Positions 15,165 to 22,925 of a stretch of 23,015 nt of DNA are shown piece by piece. The notes under the pieces were generated by a model, which was not told where the DNA came from, did not search any database, and saw only the letters and a list, made by a program, of their open reading frames with translations. Position 1 is the stretch's first letter. The number at the start of each line of letters is the position of its first letter. The stretch covers positions 1 through 23,015 of the forward strand of contig CAYVQF010000075.1 of NCBI GenBank assembly GCA_964454015.1. The letters run 5' to 3'. This stretch comes from CAYVQF01 sp964454015 (GTDB lineage: Bacteria > Myxococcota_A > Bradymonadia > UBA4248). The position numbers and the translations under genes were made by a program.

Positions 15165-16019
15165 ATGTCGAAAAACCTGGAATTCGAAAACCTCGTCGAT
15201 GTCATCGCCGCCCGCGTTCGCGAACGCCTCGGCTCTAGCATCAGCCACGACAGCCATGGTGATGAGGGCTGTGAAGGCTGTGGCTCCTGCGGCATCACGC
15301 CCCGCTATCAGCCGGACCCGGCAGTCGTCGGGCCGCAGCGCACCGATCTCAGCCCCAAAGAACTGGCCGGGATCATCGATCACACCTACCTCAAACCCGA
15401 CGCCACCCGCGAAGAGATCGAGACCCTCTGTAAAGAAGCCCGGCAGTACGGCTTCTTCTCGGTCTGCGTCAACAGCACCATGGTCCACTTGGCCAAGTCC
15501 ATGCTCCAGGGCAGCTCGGTCAAAGTCTGCGCCGTGGTGGGCTTCCCCTTGGGCGCCCAGACCTCGGGCTCCAAAGCCTACGAGGCCCGTGAAGCCGTGC
15601 GTTGTGGCGCCGACGAAATCGACATGGTCATCAACGTTGGCGCCCTCAAGAGTCTCGATTACGCCCTCGTCGAGGCCGACATCAACCGCGTGGTCAAAGC
15701 CGTGCAGCCGCGCATCGTCAAGGTCATCCTCGAGACGGGCTCCCTCTGCAACACCGAAAAAATCATCGCCTGCGCCCTCTCCAAGGCCGCTGGTGCCCAC
15801 TTCGTCAAGACCAGCACCGGCTTTGGACCCGGTGGCGCCACCGTCGATGACATCAAACTCATGCGCCGCGTCGTCGGTCCCGAAATCGGCGTCAAAGCCT
15901 CGGGCGGCGTCCGCGACGCCAAGACCGCCCTCGCCATGGTCCAGGCCGGCGCCAGCCGCCTTGGCCTCTCCAGCTCCATCGCGGTGGTCACCGGGAAGAA
16001 GGGCTCTGGTTACTACTGA
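15165..16019 (+). CDS. deoC: Deoxyribose-phosphate aldolase with CxxCxxC N-terminal extension
   Basis: This 284-residue class I aldolase cleaves 2-deoxyribose-5-phosphate to glyceraldehyde-3-phosphate and acetaldehyde in deoxynucleoside catabolism. The TIM-barrel core from about residue 60 has DHTYLKP at 72-78, D153 in EIDMVINVGAL, Schiff-base K215 in KTSTGF, and K244 in VKASGGVR, matching the catalytic Asp/Lys/Lys of E. coli DeoC. About 60 extra N-terminal residues hold a His/Asp/Cys-rich segment SHDSHGDEGCEGCGSCG with cysteines 36, 39 and 42. This could bind a metal, but no function is established from sequence. ATG is supported by AGGAG 7 nt upstream. It stands alone rather than with deoA or deoD. 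Confidence 0.94.
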   Translation: MSKNLEFENLVDVIAARVRERLGSSISHDSHGDEGCEGCGSCGITPRYQPDPAVVGPQRTDLSPKELAGIIDHTYLKPDATREEIETLCKEARQYGFFSVCVNSTMVHLAKSMLQGSSVKVCAVVGFPLGAQTSGSKAYEAREAVRCGADEIDMVINVGALKSLDYALVEADINRVVKAVQPRIVKVILETGSLCNTEKIIACALSKAAGAHFVKTSTGFGPGGATVDDIKLMRRVVGPEIGVKASGGVRDAKTALAMVQAGASRLGLSSSIAVVTGKKGSGYY

Positions 16020-16058
16020 GCCCGCCCAAGCCCGACGACATGGGGCTAGAGCCCAGCG

Positions 16059-16079
16059 GGCAGCCCAAGCCGGGCTGCC
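16059..16079 (+). terminator. Possible hairpin after deoC
   Basis: An 8-bp inverted repeat GGCAGCCC / GGGCTGCC with a 5-nt loop lies 40 nt past the deoC stop. There is no T-tract, so it may act as an RNA 3' end structure or a rho-dependent end rather than a classic intrinsic terminator. The rest of 16020-16190 shows nothing recognisable. Confidence 0.35.
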
Positions 16080-16190
16080 GACACGGCGCCTGTCTCGCGC
16101 CGCGCGCACCACACCATGCGCAGCGCGCTCCTTGGACGTAGGTGGAAACAGGAGACGCAGCCAGCGAACTGCCGCGCCTCTTGGGTGCTG

Positions 16191-16409
16191 CTAACGCTCG
16201 CGGTAGGTGATGCGGCCGCGGGTCAGGTCGTAAGGCGAGAGCTCCACGGTGACCTTGTCGCCCGGGAGAATGCGGATGAAGAACTTGCGCATTTTGCCCG
16301 AGACATGGGCCAACACCACGTGCTTGTTCTCCAACTCAACGCGAAACATAGCATTGCGCAACGCCTCGACGACCGTTCCTTCTACTGTGATTCCTTCTTC
16401 CTTAGCCAC
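16191..16409 (-). CDS. infA: Translation initiation factor IF-1
   Basis: This 72-residue S1/OB-fold protein binds the ribosomal A site during initiation and assists IF-2 and IF-3. The sequence MAKEEGITVEGTVVEAL, then FRVELENKHVVLAHVSGKMR, FIRILPGDKVTVELSPYDL and the end TRGRITYR are full-length IF-1 hallmarks. The start codon is GTG with AAGGA 7 nt upstream. It is separate from any ribosomal-protein operon and divergent from hisS. Either the genome has dispersed infA or this is a second copy; the window cannot tell. Confidence 0.97.
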   Translation of the reverse strand: MAKEEGITVEGTVVEALRNAMFRVELENKHVVLAHVSGKMRKFFIRILPGDKVTVELSPYDLTRGRITYRER

Positions 16410-16493
16410 GAGACATCCTTAACTGGGGGTAACGAGCCTCTCACGAGGGCGTCTGGCCACAAAACGCACCACGACCCGAAATGACGCCTGGCA

Positions 16494-16522
16494 CCTATAT
16501 GTCAATTGCCTGTGCCGCGCAA
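16494..16522 (-). promoter_or_regulatory. Putative infA promoter
   Basis: On the minus strand TTGCGC (16517-16522), a 17-bp spacer and TATAGG (16494-16499) precede infA by about 85 nt. An overlapping TTGACA is also present at 16499-16504 but lacks a good -10 partner. The 259-bp infA-hisS gap must also carry the hisS promoter; a TATGCT at 16606-16611 is a possible -10 without a convincing -35. Confidence 0.4.
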
Positions 16523-16668
16523 GCGTTAATCCAGCGTGACAGCGCGCTTCCACGACCCGCCTCGGCCCAAAGCGGCCCTGGCCACCCTTTTAGTCGGCTC
16601 CGCCCTATGCTATGCATGCCGCCGCGCCCAACGATGTGCGCGACCACCCCCAACGGGAAGGAAAGAAC

Positions 16669-17994
16669 ATGGCCCAGAAGGCAGCCCAACCCAAAGGCAC
16701 GCGGGACTTCTTGCCCCACACCATGCGCCAGCGCAGCTACGTCATCGAGACCATCGCCGCCATCTATCGCAAGCACGGTTTCGAGCCCATTGAGACCCCA
16801 GCCCTGGAGAACCTCGACACCCTCCTGGGCAAGTACGGCGAAGAGGGCGATCAGCTCCTCTTCCGCATCCTGAAGCGCGGCGCCAAAGCTGGCACGGGCG
16901 AGTGCGACCTGGGCCTGCGTTACGACCTCACGGTCCCCTTGGCGCGTTTCATCGCCATGCACCAGAACGACCTGCCCCGCATCTTCAAGCGCTACCAGAT
17001 CCAGCCCGTGTGGCGCGCTGACCGCCCGGGGCACGGACGCTTCCGCGAGTTTTACCAATGCGACATCGACGTGGTCGGCGCGCAAGCCCCCCTGGCCGAC
17101 GTCGACCTCCTCCTGGCCGTGGTCGAGGTCTTCGATGCCTTGGCCTTCAACCGTCTCACCTTGCGCCTCAATGACCGCCGCATTCTGCGCGGCCTCATCG
17201 AGGTCGCTGGCATCGACATCGGCCAAGAAACGACGGCCATCGTCGCCCTGGACAAGCTCGACAAAATCGGCGCGCCGGGGGTCGAAACGGAGCTGCAGCA
17301 ACGGGGCATCCCCGCCGCCGCAGCCGCCTCCCTGCTCGCCACGCTGCAGGACCTGCAAGAGGCGCCTGAGATCTTGCCACGCCTAGAGGCCCTCTTCGCC
17401 GACCACCCCGCGGCCCTGGCCGGCGTCCACACCCTGGCGCAGATCCAAGCCGCCATGGCGCACCAGGTCAGCACCAGCACCACCCTGCGGGTGGATCCTA
17501 CCCTCGCCCGCGGCCTGAATTACTACACCGGCCCCATCTTCGAGATCCAGTCCCAGGACCTCGGCTCCAGCTTGGCTGGGGGCGGACGCTACGACGGCCT
17601 CATCGGCACCTTCTTGGGCCGGGACATCCCCGCCTGCGGCGTCAGCCTCGGCCTGGAGCGCATCCTCGTCGTCATGGAAGAACGGGACGCTTTCCCCGGC
17701 CTGCGCATGAGCTCCGATCTCATGGTCGCCCTCTTCGACGAGAGCACCACCCACCACGCCCTCACCGCCGCCACGGCGCTGCGGGCCCACGGCCTGGAAG
17801 TCGACCTCTACCCCCAACACGACAAAATGGCCAAGCAGTTCAAGTACGCCAACGAACGCAAAATCCCTTGGGTGTTGGTCATCGGACCGGATGAGGCCAA
17901 GAACGACCGGGTCCGGCTCAAGCGCATGCACGACGGCACCCACTTCGACCTGAGCCTGGCCGAGGTCCCGGCCCACATCGCCAGCGAGCGCTGA
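16669..17994 (+). CDS. hisS: Histidyl-tRNA synthetase
   Basis: This 441-residue class II aminoacyl-tRNA synthetase attaches histidine to tRNA-His. Motif 1 region is PKGTRDFLPHTM...IETPALE, motif 2 begins at R116 (RADRPGHGRFREFYQCD), the histidine-binding HisA motif is GLNYYTGPIFEI near residue 282 (Asn where many have Asp), and motif 3 is GVSLGLERIL. The C-terminal anticodon-binding domain carries VDLYPQHDKMAKQFKYANERKIP. Length fits the family. I chose ATG 16669 over 16612 because GGGAAGGAAAG precedes it and the protein then begins near the conserved KGTRDF. The following methyltransferase gene is 62 nt away. Confidence 0.95.
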   Translation: MAQKAAQPKGTRDFLPHTMRQRSYVIETIAAIYRKHGFEPIETPALENLDTLLGKYGEEGDQLLFRILKRGAKAGTGECDLGLRYDLTVPLARFIAMHQNDLPRIFKRYQIQPVWRADRPGHGRFREFYQCDIDVVGAQAPLADVDLLLAVVEVFDALAFNRLTLRLNDRRILRGLIEVAGIDIGQETTAIVALDKLDKIGAPGVETELQQRGIPAAAAASLLATLQDLQEAPEILPRLEALFADHPAALAGVHTLAQIQAAMAHQVSTSTTLRVDPTLARGLNYYTGPIFEIQSQDLGSSLAGGGRYDGLIGTFLGRDIPACGVSLGLERILVVMEERDAFPGLRMSSDLMVALFDESTTHHALTAATALRAHGLEVDLYPQHDKMAKQFKYANERKIPWVLVIGPDEAKNDRVRLKRMHDGTHFDLSLAEVPAHIASER

Positions 17995-18056
17995 CCATCG
18001 CTCTGCGCGGCCGCAGCGCTTGCGCCGACCGCCTTCCCCCCCCCAGTGAGGCAGCC

Positions 18057-19121
18057 ATGACCTGGTGGCAGGACTTCTTCGACGCGAGCTACCTCGAACT
18101 CTGGGGCCCGGTCCTTGGACCCGAGCGCACCGAGTGGGAGCTCCGAGGCCTCGAAACCCTCTGCGGTGGCGCTGAAGGCCTGCGCATCATCGACGTCTGC
18201 GGCGGACACGGCCGCATCGCCCGGCCCCTCGCCGCTCGCGGTCATCGGGTCGTGGTCCTGGACTACGCCTTGGACATGCTCCGCCACGGTCGCGCCGCTG
18301 AACACGGGGAAAACGTGCTCTTCGTCCGCGCCGACGCCCGCGCCCTGCCCATGCTCGCCTGCGCCGATCTCGCCCTCAACCTCTTCACCTCCATCGGCTA
18401 CTTCCCCACCCTCGCCGAGCACCACGCCATGCTTGGCGGCATCGCCCGCGCCCTGCGACCTGGCGCCGCACTCATCATGGATCTGGTGCACCGCGATTTC
18501 CTCGCCTGCGGCATGGCGCCACAGACCTGGTACACCTTGGCCGACGCCACCCCAGTGCTGCGCACCTTCTCCTTTGATCCCATCAGCGCCATGGCCACCG
18601 AGTCCGTGCGCGCCCTTTACCCCAACGGTGACGTCCACCGCCAGTGGCGCCTGCGCATCTTCAGCGCGACCGAAATCAACGACGCCCTCCATGACGCCGG
18701 CTTCTCCTCCACCCTCTTCTTCGATGGCTATGACCTCGGAGACTTTGCCGCCGACAGCCCGCGCCTCCTGGTCTTGGCCGAACGCAGCGGCCTCCCCCCA
18801 GACGAGGGGCCAACCTGGCCCTCACCCTTGACCTGGCGCAACGCCGCAACGCTCTTCGTCTGTCCCCGCAACCTCGAAGCCCTTCACTGCGCCAGTGATG
18901 CCGAGCTCAGCCAGATCAACGACGCCATCGCCCACGGCACCCTCGGCGGCCAAGAAGCGCTGCTCCCCCTGGAATGCGTCCAAGGCGCGTGGTTGCGAGA
19001 GGACCGACGCCTCTTCTATCCTGTCAGGGAGGAGATCCCTGACCTGCTCCCTGAGAGCGCCATCGCCCTCCCCAAGGATTTCTTCGGCGAACGCCCCGAA
19101 TCACCCGCCAATAACAGGTAG
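18057..19121 (+). CDS. Class I SAM-dependent methyltransferase with extra C-terminal region
   Basis: This 354-residue protein has a Rossmann-type methyltransferase at residues about 10-240: motif I IIDVCGGHGRIARPLA (D46), acidic strand-2 end VVLDYALDML, motif II RADARALPM, and NLFTSIGYFP in the place of motif IV. The usual substrate-recognition insert follows, then FSATEINDALHDAGF. About residues 245-354 form an additional region with TLFVCPRNLEAL, DAELSQINDAIAHGTLGG and DLLPESAIAL. This contains a Trm112/UPF0434-like ending pattern (FYPVREEIPDLLPESAI), which is inference. Substrate unknown; protein, tRNA or small molecule are all possible. ATG has GAGG upstream. It probably forms a unit with hisS and the small CxxC protein. 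Confidence 0.82.
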   Translation: MTWWQDFFDASYLELWGPVLGPERTEWELRGLETLCGGAEGLRIIDVCGGHGRIARPLAARGHRVVVLDYALDMLRHGRAAEHGENVLFVRADARALPMLACADLALNLFTSIGYFPTLAEHHAMLGGIARALRPGAALIMDLVHRDFLACGMAPQTWYTLADATPVLRTFSFDPISAMATESVRALYPNGDVHRQWRLRIFSATEINDALHDAGFSSTLFFDGYDLGDFAADSPRLLVLAERSGLPPDEGPTWPSPLTWRNAATLFVCPRNLEALHCASDAELSQINDAIAHGTLGGQEALLPLECVQGAWLREDRRLFYPVREEIPDLLPESAIALPKDFFGERPESPANNR

Positions 19122-19125
19122 GCGC

Positions 19126-19359
19126 ATGCACTACGACCCGTCGATCCCCGTCTTCATCTACGACGCCGACGCCAAGCCTGTGGCCCGCTTGGTCATGGAG
19201 CAGCAACGCGAGGTGTGGCCACCCGGCGTCAATGGGTGGACCGACTGCCTCGACTGCACCGTCGCCCCCTATAAAGACCGGCCTCTGCGCGAGAACCTCC
19301 TTTTGGCCGCCAGAGTCAACAAAGCCTTCGTGGTCATGGCCGAGAACGACGGCGGCTGA
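19126..19359 (+). CDS. Small uncharacterised protein with CxxC motif
   Basis: A 77-residue frame starts 4 nt after the methyltransferase stop with AGGTAGG just upstream. It reads MHYDPSIPVFIYDADAKPVA, contains WTDCLDCTVAP (a CxxC pair), and ends VNKAFVVMAENDGG. Amino-acid composition is balanced and codon use matches neighbours, unlike the shadow frames. I do not recognise a family. The tight spacing suggests coexpression and perhaps partnership with the methyltransferase. The CxxC pair could be a redox or metal site, but two cysteines alone do not show this. Confidence 0.6.
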   Translation: MHYDPSIPVFIYDADAKPVARLVMEQQREVWPPGVNGWTDCLDCTVAPYKDRPLRENLLLAARVNKAFVVMAENDGG

Positions 19360-19444
19360 GCGTCGGCGCCCCAGGCAAGGTGACACCCCCCACTTGGACC
19401 CGAGGCCGGCGGGCAAGTCCCCCCGACCCCAACCGCTCTGGGCC

Positions 19445-20662
19445 TCAGGGGCGCATCCACTTCGCTGGCGTGACCGTCGCCAAGGCGCCGGAAACGGAGA
19501 GCACCACATGGCCAACCCCATCGGCGCTCCACGCGATGGCGTTGGGGCCCTCCAAGAACTCGCCGTGGGCGCCCAGGGCGATCCGCGGGCTCACCACCTG
19601 CATGCAACTGGGATCCAGCACGAAGAGGCCATCGTGATTGAAATCCAGCACATAGACCAATCCATGGGGGCCAGCGGAGGGCACCAAGAGCGCATTGCCT
19701 TCGTGCGCATAGAGCATCAGGGGGTTGGCCGAGTCATGCACCCACGCCTGAGTCCTCACATCGATGACAAAGAGGCCCGCGAAGGTGCCACTTCCCAAAA
19801 AGAGGTAATCTCCCACCCAAGCAGGCGCTCCTGGGTTGCCAACGTTGCCCACGGCTGCCAAAGGCAGTGAGATCTCCGGGCCAGTCGCCGTCGCCACCGT
19901 CGCCAAGGGGAAGAGATCCACGCTCGCCTCCCCCGCTGGCGTCACGGCGCCACTGTCGAAGTCATAGTCGACGCGGCCCGAGTTCACCACGTAGAGATCT
20001 TCCCCCACCAGGGCCAAAAACTGCGGGTTCGACGCGCTGGTCTCGATGCGGTTCACCAGCGTCGGCGCATCGCTGCGCTCCAACACCACCAGAGAACCGA
20101 AACGCGTCTCTGGCGCAGGGAAGGTGAACTCCGTGTTGGCGATGAACAGGTAGCTCTCGGTGGCCACGATGTCTTGGGGTGACACCAACTCGGGCAGCAC
20201 CACCGTGTTCAGCACCTCACCCGCCAGATTGGCCACCGAAATGGACCCCTCCATGAGGTTGGTGATGTAGATCCGGTCTTCATAAATGGCCAGGTCATAG
20301 GGGTTCTTGTCGGAGCCGAGATCCACGAAGGCCTTGTCGTCTTGGGCCCCAAGGGGTGAGGTGCGAAAGCGTTGGATGGCGTTGTCCCCAGAGTTCACCA
20401 CGTAAGCATGCTCCCCGTGGATGACGACAGCGTTGGGGTAGACGCCGAGGCCAACGACCTCGCTCTGCACCCCCTCTGCCCACGGCGCAGACGCCAACAA
20501 GGGCGCCGTACAGCTCACCCCATCGGGCAAATCCGCGACCGCATCGTGGGCGTCTTGCTCGCCCCCGCCCCCGCCATCGCCGTCGTCACAGGCAATGGCG
20601 GCCCAAGTCAAAGCCAAAGCACAACCAAGAACCAACCACTTCTTCAAATGCTCTTTTCGCAT
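19445..20662 (-). CDS. Beta-propeller-like (YncE/BtuG-like) lipoprotein in a B12-regulated operon
   Basis: A 405-residue lipoprotein: signal MRKEHLKKWLVLGCALALTW followed by AAIAC, with probable acylated C25, then a flexible acidic/glycine linker DDGDGGGGGEQD. The rest consists of about seven repeats of strand patterns such as HAYVVNSGDNAIQRF, DRIYITNLMEGSISVANL and YLFIANTEF, typical of YncE-like/YVTN seven-bladed propellers. It follows the TonB-dependent receptor by 41 nt, downstream of a cobalamin riboswitch. Its role may match BtuG of Bacteroides, a surface propeller that captures B12 and hands it to BtuB; this is inference from fold and context. I start at ATG 20662; a longer frame to 20713 would spoil the signal peptide and overlap the receptor gene. 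Confidence 0.82.
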   Translation of the reverse strand: MRKEHLKKWLVLGCALALTWAAIACDDGDGGGGGEQDAHDAVADLPDGVSCTAPLLASAPWAEGVQSEVVGLGVYPNAVVIHGEHAYVVNSGDNAIQRFRTSPLGAQDDKAFVDLGSDKNPYDLAIYEDRIYITNLMEGSISVANLAGEVLNTVVLPELVSPQDIVATESYLFIANTEFTFPAPETRFGSLVVLERSDAPTLVNRIETSASNPQFLALVGEDLYVVNSGRVDYDFDSGAVTPAGEASVDLFPLATVATATGPEISLPLAAVGNVGNPGAPAWVGDYLFLGSGTFAGLFVIDVRTQAWVHDSANPLMLYAHEGNALLVPSAGPHGLVYVLDFNHDGLFVLDPSCMQVVSPRIALGAHGEFLEGPNAIAWSADGVGHVVLSVSGALATVTPAKWMRP

Positions 20663-20703
20663 CACCCATCCATCGCAAGTTCCAGCGCCACGGCGCCAGA
20701 CGT

Positions 20704-22656
20704 TTACAGCCACTGCTCATACCACCGCAGCGACAGGAAAAAAGAAAAGCCCGGCAGTGGCTGCTGGAGCGCATCCACGGCCTGCCGTTCATCGAGAAGA
20801 TTGTTGCACTTCAACGCCACCGACCAGCGCGGCGCCCAGCGCAGCTCCGCCCCGGCGTCGAGAGAGAGGTAGGCCTCGGCCACCTTCAGGCCGTAGGTAT
20901 CGAGGTGACGCGCCCCAGTGTAGCGGCCGCTCAACTCCACACGCAGCCAATCCAGGCTGTAGCGCACCAGGGCCCCCACGACCTGCGTGGGCCGACCCGG
21001 CAGCGGCGACTGCGGCGCTGCGCTAAAACGCGCCTCTGACCAGGTGTGGCTCAGATCCACCACCAAGCCAAATGGCCAGGCCAGAACGAGCTGGCTCTCC
21101 ACGCCATGGGCATCGGCGCCGCGCAGGTTCTGGGCTTGATAGTAATGGGCCGTCACCGGCACGAACAATATGGCGTCGGTGTAGGCGGCCTTGAAAACAC
21201 TCGAACGCAGGGTCAACCACGCCCAGGGCTGCGCCGCCAGCCCCGCGTCGACCTGAAAGGTTTGCTCATTGCGCAGCCCCTTCTGCCCGCGCACGAACTC
21301 CGTGCGCAAATAGAGCTCATCAAAGCTCGGGTGACGAAAAGACCACCCCACGTTGCCAAAAAAGACGAGCCCCGACAGCGGCTCCAGCCGCAACCCCACC
21401 CGCGGAAGCACCTCGGGCGCAGCCCTGCCCGCCCCCTCCAGACGCACGGCGCTACTCAACAATAGCAGGTCCATCTCCCACGGCGACCACTCCAGCGCCG
21501 CTGCCCCGTGCCACGTCCACCGGTCGAAGCGCTCGGCGCCCCGCGTCAGATGTCCATAGCTGAAACCACCCAACAACGTCCCGTTCCACCCTCCCCAGCT
21601 CGCGCTCCACACCGTCTCGGGGACGAGGTGCTGCTCCTGGTTCTCCGATGCAAAGGCCGCCCCCCCGAGCAACGCCGTCGGATTCTCATAAGAAAACGAC
21701 GCCATACGGTGGCCAAAGCGCAACGCCCCCAGCACCTCCACCGCCCCCCAACGCCACAGCGGCGTCAGCGCCTCCACGCCGTTCAACCACTGCCACTCCT
21801 CGCTCCGCGCCGCTGCAAAACGCGCCGGAAACTCGCTCGGCCCCGGCACCCCACGCGCCACCCGGCTGAAGAAGCTCGTCCCCTCCACTTGCCACTCCCA
21901 CGGCGTCCGCCAACGACCGGCCGCAAAGGCGCTCACCTGACCCGCATCGTTGTTGGCGCGCCGCTCTTCACTGCCTTGGGGATCCACGTACGTGAAATCA
22001 CCGCGGCTCTCGGCAGCGCTCAGCCCCACCCGCAACTGCCCCGCCTCCCCAGCCCAGCCCAGGCCGAGGTGGCCCCGGTAGCTGCCAAAACGCCCGCCAC
22101 CGGCTTGCACCACCGAGTGCAAGCCCGGCGCCGGCGAGGCCTCGAGAAGACCTAAGCGCACCACACCGCCTTGGGCACCGCTCCCTTGGCCGATGGCGCC
22201 AGCCCCGCTGAGCACCTCGGCCGCCGCGACCGCCTCCAACGGCACCAGCGAGAGATCGAAACGGCCATGGGCCAAGCCGTTGAGCCGGACGCCAGCCAAG
22301 CTCACCACCACCTGCTCCGGGCCCGCGCCGCGCAAATAAAGGGTCTGTGGTTGCAACAGCCCCCCCGCCGAACGCACCACCAGCCCCGGAATCGCCGCCA
22401 GAACCCCGCCCAGGTCCGAGCCAAAGCGACCAGGACTATCGAGGGCCACCACCCGCATCTGCGCCGTCGGCTCATGGGCGTCCTGCCCTTGGGGCGCCTT
22501 GACCTCCACCGGGTCCAGCACCAAGGGCGCCTCGGCAGGGACATCTTGGTCCCCCTCCTCAGCGAGCGCCGGCGCTGCCACCAGGGCTGCCACCAGGGCG
22601 CTGAGCAAGAGCCCAGGCCAATACACAGCAAAAATATGGGGAAATCCCACCGGCAC
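20704..22656 (-). CDS. TonB-dependent outer-membrane receptor, probable B12 transporter (BtuB-like)
   Basis: The mature protein has a TonB-box-like DPVEVKA, a plug domain (GGVLAAIPGLVVRSAGG, TLYLRGAGPEQVVVSLAGVRLN, AEVLSGAGAIGQGSGAQGGVV) and about 500 residues of alternating aromatic strands forming a 22-strand barrel. It ends FSFFLSLRWYEQWL. The upstream cobalamin riboswitch strongly implies uptake of B12 or a corrinoid. The reading frame extends to an ATG at 22725, but that codon lies within the aptamer. I therefore use GTG 22656, behind GAGAGAGGG; GTG 22650 and TTG 22683 are alternatives. Signal peptide VYWPGLLLSALVAALVAAPALA is common to all. The chosen length is 650 residues, near that of BtuB. 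Confidence 0.88.
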   Translation of the reverse strand: MPVGFPHIFAVYWPGLLLSALVAALVAAPALAEEGDQDVPAEAPLVLDPVEVKAPQGQDAHEPTAQMRVVALDSPGRFGSDLGGVLAAIPGLVVRSAGGLLQPQTLYLRGAGPEQVVVSLAGVRLNGLAHGRFDLSLVPLEAVAAAEVLSGAGAIGQGSGAQGGVVRLGLLEASPAPGLHSVVQAGGGRFGSYRGHLGLGWAGEAGQLRVGLSAAESRGDFTYVDPQGSEERRANNDAGQVSAFAAGRWRTPWEWQVEGTSFFSRVARGVPGPSEFPARFAAARSEEWQWLNGVEALTPLWRWGAVEVLGALRFGHRMASFSYENPTALLGGAAFASENQEQHLVPETVWSASWGGWNGTLLGGFSYGHLTRGAERFDRWTWHGAAALEWSPWEMDLLLLSSAVRLEGAGRAAPEVLPRVGLRLEPLSGLVFFGNVGWSFRHPSFDELYLRTEFVRGQKGLRNEQTFQVDAGLAAQPWAWLTLRSSVFKAAYTDAILFVPVTAHYYQAQNLRGADAHGVESQLVLAWPFGLVVDLSHTWSEARFSAAPQSPLPGRPTQVVGALVRYSLDWLRVELSGRYTGARHLDTYGLKVAEAYLSLDAGAELRWAPRWSVALKCNNLLDERQAVDALQQPLPGFSFFLSLRWYEQWL

Positions 22657-22660
22657 ACCA

Positions 22661-22680
22661 CCCTCTCTCTGCCGAAGAGG
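22661..22680 (-). promoter_or_regulatory. Candidate ribosome-site sequestering hairpin
   Basis: Downstream of the aptamer, CCTCT (22676-22680) can pair with AGAGG (22662-22666) and would cover part of the GAGAGAGGG ribosome site for the receptor. There is no stem plus T-tract between aptamer and gene. This favours translational control, but the stem is only 5 bp. Confidence 0.35.
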
Positions 22681-22697
22681 CAAGGCATTCTCACACG

Positions 22698-22925
22698 CAG
22701 GTAGGTCTCCTGGCTCAGAACTCATGTCGACCGCGTCGACAGCGATTCTTGGCGCCTTCCCCGTCGCAACGAGTGGCGTCGTGCCAAAAATCTTCGTTCC
22801 TTACAGTGGCGGGACCGCGCCGGACTTCCACCGGCTTCCCTTCGCCCTCTAGCAGAGAGGACGAGCTGCATGGGCCCATGCAGCGCTCCTGCGTGCGCTT
22901 CCATTCGCTTCCGCTGCCTACCTAT
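22698..22925 (-). promoter_or_regulatory. Cobalamin (AdoCbl/B12) riboswitch
   Basis: Read on the minus strand, P1 is AGGTAGG (22917-22923) pairing with CCTACCT (22699-22705). The core has GGGAAGCCGGTGGAAGTCCG followed by GCGCGGTCCC and the B12-box GCCACTGTAA (22801-22810), and the 3' signature GAGCCAGGAGACC (22704-22716). These match the conserved core of the cobalamin riboswitch family. It lies immediately upstream of the TonB-dependent receptor gene, the classic btuB arrangement, so B12 should repress expression. A peripheral arm with CTGCATGGGCCCATGCAG (about 22867-22884) forms a perfect hairpin. Confidence 0.95.

Noticed and set aside
15057..16112. 351-residue open frame antisense to deoC
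   Set aside because: deoC is certain from catalytic motifs; the antisense product is Asp/Gly/Ala-rich shadow sequence.
18895..19359. Longer 154-residue version of the small CxxC protein
   Set aside because: The first half overlaps the methyltransferase in another frame with Ser/Pro-rich shadow composition; ATG 19126 has its own ribosome site right after the methyltransferase stop.
19445..20713. Upstream extension of the propeller lipoprotein to 20713
   Set aside because: It would add 17 residues before a good lipoprotein signal peptide and overlap the receptor's 3' end; ATG 20662 fits better.
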